A stretch of DNA of 64,000 bases from Marinosulfonomonas sp. (lineage in GTDB: Bacteria > Pseudomonadota > Alphaproteobacteria > Rhodobacterales > Rhodobacteraceae). The notes under the pieces are model-generated. The model had not been told where the DNA came from, searched no databases, and worked only from the letters and a program-made list of their open reading frames with translations. Shown in pieces: positions 15,963-24,456 of the stretch. Each line of letters begins with the position of its first letter. The stretch's first letter is position 1. The DNA lies in the NCBI GenBank assembly GCA_026984915.1, contig JALSRG010000118.1:1-64000 (forward strand), read 5' to 3'. Made by a program: the position numbers and the translations under genes.

Positions 15963-18383
15963 TCATTTTTGCAAGCCGTTTTCCGCAGGCGACGGGAAAG
16001 CTGTCAGAACCTCCTCGATTGCCTTGCGTCTGGCTTGGCTTTCCGCCAGCAATTTCTGATATTCTGTCAGGCTTTGTTTGCCATCGCCCCCCGCTGCAAC
16101 CACCTGATCAGGCATGTTTTCTTGTGCGGAAAGTGCCAGTTCGGACACTTTCTTTTCCGCGCCAGAGCCGATTTTCCGGAGGCTCTCCCAATTTTTCTGC
16201 CGCCACAGGGCAAGCCGTCTGGCCTCTTCGTCGCCAATGGCATCAAACGTCTGCGCGGCCATTTGCAAATTACCGAGGCTTTCATATGCCCTGGCTCGTA
16301 CTCCGAGAGCCTCGTCGCCGCTCATATTCGCGAGCAAATCAAGGGCCCGGCGGGCCTGCCCCTGAGCAAGTGCGATCCTGGCCACGATGATTCTGCTTCG
16401 GTCTTCCGGTGCCACTGAATCAGCCAGTATATTTTCTGCCATTGCCGGAAACCCCAAATCCAGAAGGCGGCGTGCAGCCTTTCTGCGGGCTGGCAGGTCG
16501 ATCACGGCGCCTTTGATGTCATTGCTCACCCCATAGACAAACTGCAGGAATTCCCTGTCATCGGCTGTATCGGTCACATCCGACAGAACTGCCGACCATA
16601 GCTCTTGCAGGTCGATACCGCTCTCCGGATGGGTTTTCTGAATGTTGCGAAGACGGTTGAGCGCCTGAAACGGCCTGCCGGATTTGCTGAGCGCAAGAAC
16701 CGACAGCATATAAAGTTGATCACCAGTTTCCGTACCCTGCCGTTCAAATGCCTGGGCTTCAGCAGACGCGATCAAATCTGGCCCTATTTCTTCGTTCTCT
16801 TCCAGTTTTGCCCTGAGCAGCTCTATCAACGCCTTTGCGGCCTCGGGGCCGTCCTGCCTGTATATCTTCTCATATGACTGTATCGCTGCGCTGCGCTGGC
16901 CTTCCTCCTCATCCATATGTGCATTCAGCATTTCCAGCGCTGCATCCGCTTTGCCTTCTGCTCTGGTAATCGCATTCTTGATCTCGGCCGCTGTTTCCTT
17001 GTCGCCAATAGCCAGAAATCGTTCGGCCAGTATCGGCCCGAGCCGCCGACGAAGGTGCAATGGCAGCGCCGAAAAATTCCTTGTCACAGCTGCTCGGTTG
17101 ATCATCAGGCCCCGCGGGAAATCTGGCAGGGCAAGAACGGACCAGAGCGCAGCTGCGGTTTCACAATCGCTCTGGCCTTCCAGCCTCTCGCGTTCAAACG
17201 CCCAACCGTCATCCACAATTTCCGCCATCGCCCGCAATACGTCGTGATTCGGAATATCCTTGCCAAACTGCTGTATGACTGTGCGGGCCTCAAGGCCGAA
17301 CCCGGCGTAAATATACGCTTTTACCAGCCCCTCGGCTGCCGCCTGGTTCGTTTTGTCAAACTCACCCATCAGCTGTCTGCGTTGCGCAGAGATCTGATGG
17401 AAAGGGCTGCTCTCATCTCCCCAGTCGGCAATATTGAACACCGACGAATCAAGGCATTCATCGCCAATGCCGGTCAGGGCGGCGGGCTGTTCGGATACAC
17501 TGCCCGAGTCACGGTCTATGCTGGTTTGCGCACGCAGACGAATATGCTCTTCAGGTGTTTGCATCTCGCTTTCTTCAGCCTGCGCCAATGGCGGATCCTT
17601 CGGGAAAGGATCCGGTTCTTCCTGCGTTCTCAATTGCTGTTGACTGTCCACATCCAGAAGCCCCTGGCTGGCCGCGCGCGCCAATTCCCGAACCACATCG
17701 GATTGCATTGCGGCTACCCGGCCGTCCGGTTCCGACCTGCCCAGCTTCATTGGCAAGAGGGCGTCTTCCGATTTTCTTTCCACAAGCAACGGGACCTGCA
17801 AGCTGCCCGGCGGCCTTTCGCTATTCCGGGCAACATCCTGTGCAACAGGTGGGGCGGATTCCGCCGCCTTCTGATCAATCTCTACGGGATGGATGCCGGC
17901 CGCGGGGATGGGTTCTGCATTGCGTGGCGCCTCAAATGGCAAAACGGTTTTCGCCTGATCTGTGATTTCAGTCTCATCAGCCGCAAACGCCGCTTCAAAT
18001 GGCCCGTCTTTCTCTGGCAAACCGTCCTTTATATCAACAACCAACAGGCCCGAGCGAAACTCGAATGCATCTGCGTGGCAATCACACGCCAGATCAATTG
18101 CAATACCCGCACCCGTGGGGGTTACCCTCAGATTACGAACGCGATTGTGGGAAATTTTCTTGAAAACTTCGCTGGTATCAAAGGACAGGCCTTTTCTGCT
18201 CAGGCGTATTTCATAACCGGTATCGGTGCGGCCCATTTTCCAACCGACAGGTTCGCTGAACTTGAAGGCCAGGCGCGAAAACCCGGCATGGTCGCCGGAG
18301 CGGACCAGCACAGTTTCTGCCCATCCTTCCAACGGAATGCCTATTGAAAAAACCATGCAGAGGATCAAGAACGCACGCCACAT
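15963..18383 (-). CDS. Large periplasmic TPR-rich protein of the motor operon
   Basis: An 806-residue protein with a signal peptide (AFLILCMVFSIGIPLEGWAE). Residues about 25-130 look like a beta-rich domain (LAFKFSEPVGWKMGRTDTGY). A Pro/Glu/Gln-rich linker follows to about 290, and the rest is a long helical array of TPR-like repeats (for example AIQSYEKIYRQDGPEAAKAL and LALAQGQARRALDLL). Its ATG shares a base with the motA stop, so it is translationally coupled to the stator gene. No precise family was recognised. A periplasmic scaffold for the stator or rod is a reasonable guess, comparable in role to MotC of rhizobia. Confidence 0.6.
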   Translation of the reverse strand: MWRAFLILCMVFSIGIPLEGWAETVLVRSGDHAGFSRLAFKFSEPVGWKMGRTDTGYEIRLSRKGLSFDTSEVFKKISHNRVRNLRVTPTGAGIAIDLACDCHADAFEFRSGLLVVDIKDGLPEKDGPFEAAFAADETEITDQAKTVLPFEAPRNAEPIPAAGIHPVEIDQKAAESAPPVAQDVARNSERPPGSLQVPLLVERKSEDALLPMKLGRSEPDGRVAAMQSDVVRELARAASQGLLDVDSQQQLRTQEEPDPFPKDPPLAQAEESEMQTPEEHIRLRAQTSIDRDSGSVSEQPAALTGIGDECLDSSVFNIADWGDESSPFHQISAQRRQLMGEFDKTNQAAAEGLVKAYIYAGFGLEARTVIQQFGKDIPNHDVLRAMAEIVDDGWAFERERLEGQSDCETAAALWSVLALPDFPRGLMINRAAVTRNFSALPLHLRRRLGPILAERFLAIGDKETAAEIKNAITRAEGKADAALEMLNAHMDEEEGQRSAAIQSYEKIYRQDGPEAAKALIELLRAKLEENEEIGPDLIASAEAQAFERQGTETGDQLYMLSVLALSKSGRPFQALNRLRNIQKTHPESGIDLQELWSAVLSDVTDTADDREFLQFVYGVSNDIKGAVIDLPARRKAARRLLDLGFPAMAENILADSVAPEDRSRIIVARIALAQGQARRALDLLANMSGDEALGVRARAYESLGNLQMAAQTFDAIGDEEARRLALWRQKNWESLRKIGSGAEKKVSELALSAQENMPDQVVAAGGDGKQSLTEYQKLLAESQARRKAIEEVLTAFPSPAENGLQK

Positions 18384-19252
18384 TATGCTGCCTCTTGCTT
18401 GACGGCTTTCAATGCATCCTCCAGTTCTCCGAAACTTGGTCTGTTGTGGCCCGGCGCATTCTGGCGCCCGACCTCTATGCAGATATTGGTCGCATGATTG
18501 TACAGGTTGGCAACCAGAACTTCGCGGATGAGTTGATAAAAATGCGAGTCTTCCTCTACAACGTTTCTGACCTTGGCACCAAACGGGCCGACTATTCCGT
18601 AAGCCAGAAAGATACCAAGAAACGTTCCGACGAGAGCGCTGCCGATCATCTCGCCCAGGATTTCCGGCGGCTGATCAATGGAACCCATCGTTTTCACGAC
18701 ACCCAGGACCGCCGCAACAATTCCAAGCGCCGGCAACCCGTCTGAAACGGCCTGTAACGCATGGCTTGAATGCAGGGCATGTGACAGGTTTGCTTCCATC
18801 CTTTTTTCCAGAACTTCTTCCACCTGGTGCGGATCATCATAGTTCATGGACGCCGAACGAAGCGTGTCACAAATCAGGGCAATGGCTTCGTCATCTTCGA
18901 GGAGCTTCGGGTATCGGGAAAAAATCGCCGATTCTTTCGGCGCCTCGATATGTTCTTCCAGCCCCACGGGGTTCTGCCGCGCCATGCGTATCAACTCGAA
19001 CAGAAGGCAGAGCAGATCCCGATAGTCTTCATGTTTCCATTTCGGGCCTTTGAAAACCTTGCCGATGTCTTTTGCCGTTTGTTTCACCGTGGACATGTCA
19101 TTGGCAATAATGAACGCACCCACCGCCGCGCCACCGATTGTGGCAAGCTCGGCAGGTAGCGCCTCAAGGACTATGGAGATATCACCGCCATGAAGGATAT
19201 AGACCCCAAAAACACAAACGAAGATGAGGGCAATGCCTGCAATACTGATCAT
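18383..19252 (-). CDS. motA: Flagellar motor stator protein MotA
   Basis: A 289-residue inner-membrane stator subunit with four membrane segments. The conserved transmembrane 3-4 region is clear: SDGLPALGIVAAVLGVVKTM and ALVGTFLGIFLAYGIVGPFG. The cytoplasmic loop carries HIEAPKESAIFSRYP, where the rotor-contacting charged residues lie. Its partner motB is about 5 kb away on the other strand (24457), unlike the usual motAB pair. It lies 78 bp after the MotE-like gene. Confidence 0.95.
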   Translation of the reverse strand: MISIAGIALIFVCVFGVYILHGGDISIVLEALPAELATIGGAAVGAFIIANDMSTVKQTAKDIGKVFKGPKWKHEDYRDLLCLLFELIRMARQNPVGLEEHIEAPKESAIFSRYPKLLEDDEAIALICDTLRSASMNYDDPHQVEEVLEKRMEANLSHALHSSHALQAVSDGLPALGIVAAVLGVVKTMGSIDQPPEILGEMIGSALVGTFLGIFLAYGIVGPFGAKVRNVVEEDSHFYQLIREVLVANLYNHATNICIEVGRQNAPGHNRPSFGELEDALKAVKQEAA

Positions 19253-19330
19253 GCGTGATTTTCCCGTTCGTCATCTGGTTTCTTTGGGCAAGCATTGCAG
19301 ATGAGAGTTAAGAAACCCTGTCCAAGCGCT

Positions 19331-19930
19331 CTATCTGGTCGGAATACCGGCATTTCTACCCGCCAGAACAACGCTGATTGAATAGGCCTGTTGTGGCTTG
19401 AGACCTGCCATGATGGCGGCCGCAGCATCCGGGCGCATACGGCTCAGGAATCCGGCTGAAAACTCCGGGTCCATTTCTCCGAACAATGCCGCTGCGGCTT
19501 TTGGTTTCATGTTCTCATAAACCGATGTCAATCGCGCCAGATCATCCTCTGCCGCTGTATCCGCCAGCGCAATTGTACTCTTGAGCGATTCTTCGGCTTT
19601 GGCCAGGGTGGCCAGATCATTCTTTACTTCGGTCTCCGCGACCGCCAGAACCTGCAATCGATCTTTCAGCTTCTCTTCGCGCTCGGCCACTCTTTTTTCG
19701 CGTTCCTGCAGGTCTGAAAGCAGCTCTCCTATACCTGCCGGTGTCTCACAAATCGGCGTCTCCATCTCTTTTGGCGGGCTGCTGGCCAGTGATTCGACGC
19801 TCTTGGCAATTGCTTCGCCAGTGCCATCACCCAACCGCAGCAGACCCGACAACAGAAACAGGCTTGCGATCAGAACCAGAGCACCGCGACCTGTTCGTCT
19901 CCTGGCCTTCTTTACAGTTGGTTTTTTCAT
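19331..19930 (-). CDS. MotE-like protein with MgtE-N type domain
   Basis: A 199-residue protein with a basic N-terminus and one hydrophobic segment (about residues 17-34), a central coiled coil (LQEREKRVAEREEKLKDRL), and a C-terminal helical repeat of the MgtE intracellular N-domain type (MKPKAAAALFGEMDPEFSAG, then SRMRPDAAAAIMAGLKP). This layout is that of MotE, the periplasmic chaperone for MotC in Sinorhizobium. It overlaps the DUF6468 gene by 4 bp and precedes motA. A recognisable MotC is not in the window, so its client may be the large TPR protein. Confidence 0.7.
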   Translation of the reverse strand: MKKPTVKKARRRTGRGALVLIASLFLLSGLLRLGDGTGEAIAKSVESLASSPPKEMETPICETPAGIGELLSDLQEREKRVAEREEKLKDRLQVLAVAETEVKNDLATLAKAEESLKSTIALADTAAEDDLARLTSVYENMKPKAAAALFGEMDPEFSAGFLSRMRPDAAAAIMAGLKPQQAYSISVVLAGRNAGIPTR

Positions 19931-20397
19931 TCCGCAGCCTCCACCACGCGATCACGATGGCGCAAGAACAACGCCTCCGATTCAGCTTCTTTGCGATCAG
20001 GTTGAGCCGCAGGCACAGGTTGCTGTTTTTTCGTTTCCGGGTCTTTGGCTGTCGGCTCTTTCGCTTGCGGCGGTTTCACTGCGGGGCCTTTCGCATCCGG
20101 AATCGGCCCCGGTTCCGGCAAATCGTGCATAGAGGCGACAAGCAGTTCCAGACGTTTCGCCGCGTTTTCCGCGCGTTTTGTCAACTGTTCCAGAGAACAG
20201 GTTGAATCACTTGCAGCCGCCTGCGCCTTGACCAGTGTTCTGGTCATGTCATCGACTTGGGCAGACAACACCGCCACCGCCCCGCCAACACCTTTTTCAA
20301 GGTCATTGAACCGGCTCAGCCTTCGTGACAAGACCATGCAGTAAAAGGTTGCGCCCAGCGCGGCGGCAACCAGCAGAATATCGGAAATCAGGGTCAT
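19927..20397 (-). CDS. DUF6468-type membrane-anchored coiled-coil protein
   Basis: A 156-residue protein with an N-terminal membrane helix (DILLVAAALGATFYCMVLSR), a short coiled coil (KGVGGAVAVLSAQVDDMTRT, then LTKRAENAAKRLELLVASM), and a Pro/Lys-rich, low-complexity C-terminal tail. The N-terminal part looks like DUF6468, a family recurrent in alphaproteobacterial flagellar loci; that name is from memory. Its role is unknown. It sits between fliL and the MotE-like gene, so a stator or motor accessory role is likely. Confidence 0.6.
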   Translation of the reverse strand: MTLISDILLVAAALGATFYCMVLSRRLSRFNDLEKGVGGAVAVLSAQVDDMTRTLVKAQAAASDSTCSLEQLTKRAENAAKRLELLVASMHDLPEPGPIPDAKGPAVKPPQAKEPTAKDPETKKQQPVPAAQPDRKEAESEALFLRHRDRVVEAAE

Positions 20398-20406
20398 TCC
20401 ACGCTC

Positions 20407-20904
20407 CTAGTTCAGAACAAATTCCATGATCAGAAGATCGTTTACCCGGCCTTCTCCGACCACGGTTTGGATGCGGCGCAACATTTGCGCCCGTAACTTT
20501 ATCAACGCTTTCGGGTCTTCCAGATCCTGCACATCCACCGCCCGCAGATAGCTGTTCATCACATCGACAACGCGGGGCAGAATGGCCTCTACCTCGGCCT
20601 CGCTTTCCTTGGTGACCTCCAACTGTGACTTGAAGAGCAGGTGTTTGTTTCTGGACCCTTTTCCGAGCGATATGATCAACTGGTCAATCGGCACAAAAGC
20701 AACCTCCGGCAACGGATCTCCCTCTTCCTGAGGTGCAGGCGTTTCAGCCGCCTCAGCCTGATCATGTGACCCGAACAGAAGGCCGGATTGCACGGCAAAG
20801 AAACCGCCACCGCCGCCCGCAAGAGCCAGCACCAGCCCAATTATCAGCAGCCGTTTCGACTTCTTTTTTGGCGCGCCTTCCTCGGCGGTTTCTTCATCTG
20901 CCAT
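20407..20904 (-). CDS. fliL: Flagellar basal-body-associated protein FliL
   Basis: A 165-residue protein: cytoplasmic KKKSKRLLII start, one membrane helix (LLIIGLVLALAGGGGGFFAV), an acidic linker, then the FliL domain with VDVMNSYLRAVDVQDLEDP and IQTVVGEGRVNDLLIMEFVL. The C-terminal LLIMEFVLN is the typical FliL ending. FliL surrounds stators and supports torque. It is first in the minus motor/export block and diverges from fliF; the ATG at 20904 is preferred over an adjacent GTG. Confidence 0.93.
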   Translation of the reverse strand: MADEETAEEGAPKKKSKRLLIIGLVLALAGGGGGFFAVQSGLLFGSHDQAEAAETPAPQEEGDPLPEVAFVPIDQLIISLGKGSRNKHLLFKSQLEVTKESEAEVEAILPRVVDVMNSYLRAVDVQDLEDPKALIKLRAQMLRRIQTVVGEGRVNDLLIMEFVLN

Positions 20905-20950
20905 CACATCACCAGATTTTTTTCGTCGAATCTCTATAACCTGTCAGGCA

Positions 20951-20965
20951 CTAACCGATTGTTAA
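20951..20965. promoter_or_regulatory. CtrA-like motif between fliL and fliF (CTAA-N7-TTAA)
   Basis: In the fliL-fliF divergent gap, CTAA and TTAA are spaced by exactly 7 bp, one mismatch from the CtrA full site. It is placed to control both the export/motor block and fliF-H-N-P. The prediction comes from the motif alone. Confidence 0.4.
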
Positions 20966-21029
20966 GCCTGATCTGTGAAGGATGCATGCAAGACGGGGGC
21001 AGAAAGCCCGCCGGAAACAGGAGATTATC

Positions 21030-22700
21030 TTGCAGCAGCTATTGTCCGTCTGGTCAGGCCTTGATTCGCGGCGCCGTGTGATTGTTGTCATGGCTACCCT
21101 GGCCATGTTCGCCGCTGTTCTGATGCTTTCCCGCATGGCGGCAACACCAAACATGGCCCTTCTCTATGCCGGATTGAAAAGTGATTCCGCCGGAGAGGTT
21201 ATTCAGGCGCTGGAGCAACAGGGCGTTACCTATGAGGTGCGCGGCGGCGCCATATTTGTCGACCAGTCCCGGCGTGATGAGCTGCGCATGACCCTGGCGA
21301 GCAGAGGCCTGCCAAAAAACAGCACCGCCGGATATGAGCTGCTGGATTCGCTCTCGGGATTTGGCACAACATCGCAAATGTTTGATGCCGCCTACTGGCG
21401 CGCAAAAGAAGGAGAACTGGCCAGGACAATCGTCTCAAGCCCGGAAATATCGGCGGCGCGTGTCCATATCGCCAACCCGTCCTCACGCCCGTTTCGCCGG
21501 GAAATCAAACCAACGGCATCGGTGACGGTCACATCCGCCAGCGGTCGGCTTTCATCGGGCCAGGCAAAAGCACTGAAATATCTTGTCGCGTCAGCCGTGG
21601 CCGGAATGAACCCTGACGATGTGTCGATAATCGACACGCGCAGCGGCCTCATTCAGACCGACGACGGAACACCCAGCGGCACCCCCGCCGGAACCGACCG
21701 GGAAAAAGCCCTGAAAGCGAGTGTTGAGAGATTGCTGGCGGCACATGTGGGGCCGGGCAATGCAATGGTCGAAGTCAGTCTGGAAACAAACACCGATCAG
21801 GAATCTATCGTTGAGCACCGGTTTGATCCGGATTCACGTGTCGCGATCAGCACGGACACACAGGAGAAATCCACATCAACCAGGGACAGCGGCGGCGGGG
21901 CCTCCGTAACGGTTGCCAGCAACCTGCCATCCGGCAACGCCGCCGGCGACAGAAGCTCCAGCAGCCAGAACAGCGATACGCGCGAACGGATCAACTACGA
22001 GGTGTCTGAAACCAAGCGCGAGATTCTTCGCGCTCCCGGTGCCATCAAACGGCTGACCATTGCAGTTCTGGTCAACGGAAGAATCGCCGAGGATGATGCG
22101 GGGAACAAGGTGTTCAGCCCTCGCAGCGACGAAGAAATTGCCTCGCTTCGCGAGTTGGTTGCCTCTGCCGTTGGTTTCCAGGAAGAGCGTGGAGATATCA
22201 TTACCCTGAAATCGATGGAATTCACGCCGATCAATGAATCAGAGACGATCAATGCTCCTTCATTCATGGAGACTCTGAATCTGGACATTCTCTCCATCAT
22301 TCAACTGGCGGTTCTTGCCGTGGTTTCCCTGGTTCTGGGTTTGTTTGTTGTGCGCCCAATTCTGCAAAGCGCGACAGCCTCTGCAACATTGCCCGCCCCC
22401 GATTCCATGAGTGATCTTTCGGAGAATGCGCTCGCAGACATGTCTTCCGGGCCGGCTTCCGATCTGCCTTCGCTGACCGGGGAAATTGCCGATGGTGAAA
22501 TGCTGGTTCCGAATATGGCTGTCGTTTCTGATTTTGACTTGCCCGGCGACCCCTCTGGCGGTTTTGCCGGTGGCCTGGAAACGCAGGCCGGCACATCACC
22601 GGATCCGGTGGCACGACTGCGCCAGGTCATTGAGAGCCGCCAGGAGGAAACCGTTGAAATCCTGCGCGGATGGATGGGTGAAACACAGGAGAACGCTTGA
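21030..22700 (+). CDS. fliF: Flagellar MS-ring protein FliF
   Basis: A 556-residue MS-ring subunit. The N-terminal membrane helix is VIVVMATLAMFAAVLMLSRM. The ring-building motifs follow: MALLYAGLKSDSAGEVIQAL, ASRGLPKNSTAGYELLDS and ARVHIANPSSRPFRRE. A second membrane helix near residue 420 precedes a cytoplasmic C-terminus that binds the switch. The start is taken as TTG at 21030 because AACAGGAG lies just before it and MQQLLSVWSGLD is the usual family start; the ATG at 20982 adds 16 poorly conserved residues. Its stop shares a base with the fliH start. Confidence 0.93.
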   Translation: MQQLLSVWSGLDSRRRVIVVMATLAMFAAVLMLSRMAATPNMALLYAGLKSDSAGEVIQALEQQGVTYEVRGGAIFVDQSRRDELRMTLASRGLPKNSTAGYELLDSLSGFGTTSQMFDAAYWRAKEGELARTIVSSPEISAARVHIANPSSRPFRREIKPTASVTVTSASGRLSSGQAKALKYLVASAVAGMNPDDVSIIDTRSGLIQTDDGTPSGTPAGTDREKALKASVERLLAAHVGPGNAMVEVSLETNTDQESIVEHRFDPDSRVAISTDTQEKSTSTRDSGGGASVTVASNLPSGNAAGDRSSSSQNSDTRERINYEVSETKREILRAPGAIKRLTIAVLVNGRIAEDDAGNKVFSPRSDEEIASLRELVASAVGFQEERGDIITLKSMEFTPINESETINAPSFMETLNLDILSIIQLAVLAVVSLVLGLFVVRPILQSATASATLPAPDSMSDLSENALADMSSGPASDLPSLTGEIADGEMLVPNMAVVSDFDLPGDPSGGFAGGLETQAGTSPDPVARLRQVIESRQEETVEILRGWMGETQENA

Positions 22701-23296
22701 TGACGATTCCTTTCAATCTGGAGGTTTTCGATGATGTGGTTACGCGCCCGGCAACACCGCTACAGTTAAACGCAATTAGCGAGGAAGAAAAGTTGCAAGC
22801 CTACGAACAGGGTTACAAGGCCGGTTGGGACGATGCGGCCGCCGCGCAGGCAGAAGACCAGACACGTATTTCCGCCGATTTCGCGCGAAACCTGCAGGAG
22901 CTTTCCTTCACCTACCACGAAGCCAAAGGCAAGGTTCTGAATGCACTTGAACCATTGCTGTCGGAAATGGTTTCCAAGGTTCTTCCGAAACTGGCCACGG
23001 AAAATCTGGTTGAAATGGTGGTTGAAGAGGTTCAGGAAATCGCCCGGAATGCCGCCAATGCCAGTGTTGAACTGGTGATTTCTCCTGAAAACCGTCCGGC
23101 CCTGGAACGACTGTTGGAAGGTCAGGAAAGCTTGCCGATCACCATTGTCGAAGAACCCTCCCTGGGCGCTGGCCAAGTCTATCTGAGGTTTGAGGACCTG
23201 GAAAAAAAGATCGATCTGGAGGCGGTTTTAACCCGCTGCCAGCAGGCCATTGATGGATTCTTTAATCAGCCCGAAGAGGATGTCGCTTATGGATAG
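22700..23296 (+). CDS. fliH: FliH-like flagellar export regulator
   Basis: A 198-residue protein. The N-terminus is short and variable, then comes an acidic/Ala-rich helix (EEKLQAYEQGYKAGWDDAAA), then a FliH/V-ATPase-E-like domain ending EDLEKKIDLEAVLTRCQQAI. FliH binds FliI and tethers it to the export gate. The ATG at 22700 overlaps the fliF stop by one base; the gene end overlaps fliN by 8 bp. Confidence 0.8.
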   Translation: MTIPFNLEVFDDVVTRPATPLQLNAISEEEKLQAYEQGYKAGWDDAAAAQAEDQTRISADFARNLQELSFTYHEAKGKVLNALEPLLSEMVSKVLPKLATENLVEMVVEEVQEIARNAANASVELVISPENRPALERLLEGQESLPITIVEEPSLGAGQVYLRFEDLEKKIDLEAVLTRCQQAIDGFFNQPEEDVAYG

Positions 23297-23588
23297 CGTA
23301 ACCCCTGAAACGCTCGGCGATGCCGGTCATGAAAAGCAAAATCCCTTTACGCAGGTTCCGATTGAGATAACAATTTCGGTCGGCAAGGCCCGCCCAACGG
23401 TGAAGGAACTGCTTCAGCTGGGCCCGGAGGCCGTGCTCCCCCTGGACAAGAAAATCGAAGACCCCGTTGAACTGTTTGTTGGCGACCGGCTGATCGCCAG
23501 AGGTGTTCTTGAAGAAATGGAAGGGCAGCAGAAAGGTCAGCTTGCTGTTCGCCTGACGGAAGTTGCCGATCTGCAGAACGGCCTATAA
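23289..23588 (+). CDS. fliN: Flagellar motor switch protein FliN
   Basis: A 99-residue C-ring subunit with the SpoA fold pattern: TQVPIEITISVGKARPTVKE, LLQLGPEAVLPLDKKIEDPV and ELFVGDRLIARGVLEEMEG. The ATG at 23289 lies inside the fliH coding end, so earlier in-frame starts are rejected. FliN normally works with FliM and FliG, which are not in this window. Confidence 0.92.
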   Translation: MDSVTPETLGDAGHEKQNPFTQVPIEITISVGKARPTVKELLQLGPEAVLPLDKKIEDPVELFVGDRLIARGVLEEMEGQQKGQLAVRLTEVADLQNGL

Positions 23589-23591
23589 CCC

Positions 23592-24341
23592 ATGCGGACA
23601 GTTCTTCATGCAAAAGGTATACATCTCCTTCTGGGGATTCTCTGCCTCTGGCTTGTATCCGGTCCGGTTTCCGCACAGGAATTCACCATAAACCTGGGTG
23701 ATGACAGCTCTCTGGCGGCGCGCAGTATTCAGATCATGGTCCTGATCACTGTGCTCAGCATTGTACCGGGTCTTGCGATCATGATTACATGTTTTCCGTT
23801 TATTGTAACGGTGCTTGCCATACTGCGGCAGGCGATTGGCCTGCAGCAATCGCCTCCGAATATGTTGATCGTCAGTCTGGCAATGTTCTTGACCTATTTT
23901 GTCATGGAACCGGTATTTACACAGGCTTGGGCCAGCGGGATAGAGCCATTGATCAACAACCAGATCAGCGCACAACAAGCCTTTGCGCAAGCCATGGAAC
24001 CATTCCGCACATTTATGACCGGGCGGATAGACCCCGATACATTTGAGGCATTGGCCAGCCTGCGCCCGGATACTGCGAACGCAACCCTTTCAGCCAATCA
24101 GCCGCTTTCCGTGCTTATTCCATCTTTTCTGTTGTCAGAGGTTGCCCGGGCTTTCGAAGTTGGTTTCCTGATTTTCCTGCCCTTTCTGATCATTGATCTG
24201 GTTGTTGCGGCCGTCCTGATGTCGATGGGCATGATGATGGTGCCGCCAGCGATCGTTTCGCTTCCTTTCAAGCTGGCTTTTTTCGTGGTCGCTGATGGAT
24301 GGGCTCTGGTTTCCTCGGCGATTGTCCGGAGTTATTTTTAG
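23592..24341 (+). CDS. fliP: Flagellar export gate protein FliP
   Basis: A 249-residue gate protein with a cleavable signal peptide (LLLGILCLWLVSGPVSAQ), as is usual for FliP, then four membrane segments. Family motifs are RSIQIMVLITVLSIVPGLA, RQAIGLQQSPPNMLIVSLA and EVGFLIFLPFLIIDLVVAAV. It forms the core of the export channel with FliQ and FliR. It begins 3 bp after fliN. A perfect TATAAT follows at 24373-24378. Confidence 0.95.
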   Translation: MRTVLHAKGIHLLLGILCLWLVSGPVSAQEFTINLGDDSSLAARSIQIMVLITVLSIVPGLAIMITCFPFIVTVLAILRQAIGLQQSPPNMLIVSLAMFLTYFVMEPVFTQAWASGIEPLINNQISAQQAFAQAMEPFRTFMTGRIDPDTFEALASLRPDTANATLSANQPLSVLIPSFLLSEVARAFEVGFLIFLPFLIIDLVVAAVLMSMGMMMVPPAIVSLPFKLAFFVVADGWALVSSAIVRSYF

Positions 24342-24395
24342 GGGCATGCCCGGCCACACGACACGGGTCCGATATAATCCGGACAATTTGAAAGG

Positions 24396-24410
24396 TTAAT
24401 ACCGCCTTTA
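24396..24410. promoter_or_regulatory. CtrA-like motif upstream of motB (TTAA-N7-TTTA)
   Basis: TTAA and TTTA are separated by 7 bp, one mismatch from the CtrA consensus, 46 bp before the motB ATG. A separate TATAAT box lies 18 bp further upstream (24373-24378), so motB may have its own promoter despite following fliP. Confidence 0.35.
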
Positions 24411-24456
24411 CTCCCTGCTGATATTTCTGGTCCTGGGTGAAAAATGAGGTGGTGGA

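Noticed and set aside
16917-18347. 476-codon plus-strand open frame
   Set aside because: Antisense of the TPR protein, Cys- and Arg-rich composition, no domain and no fitting ribosome site.
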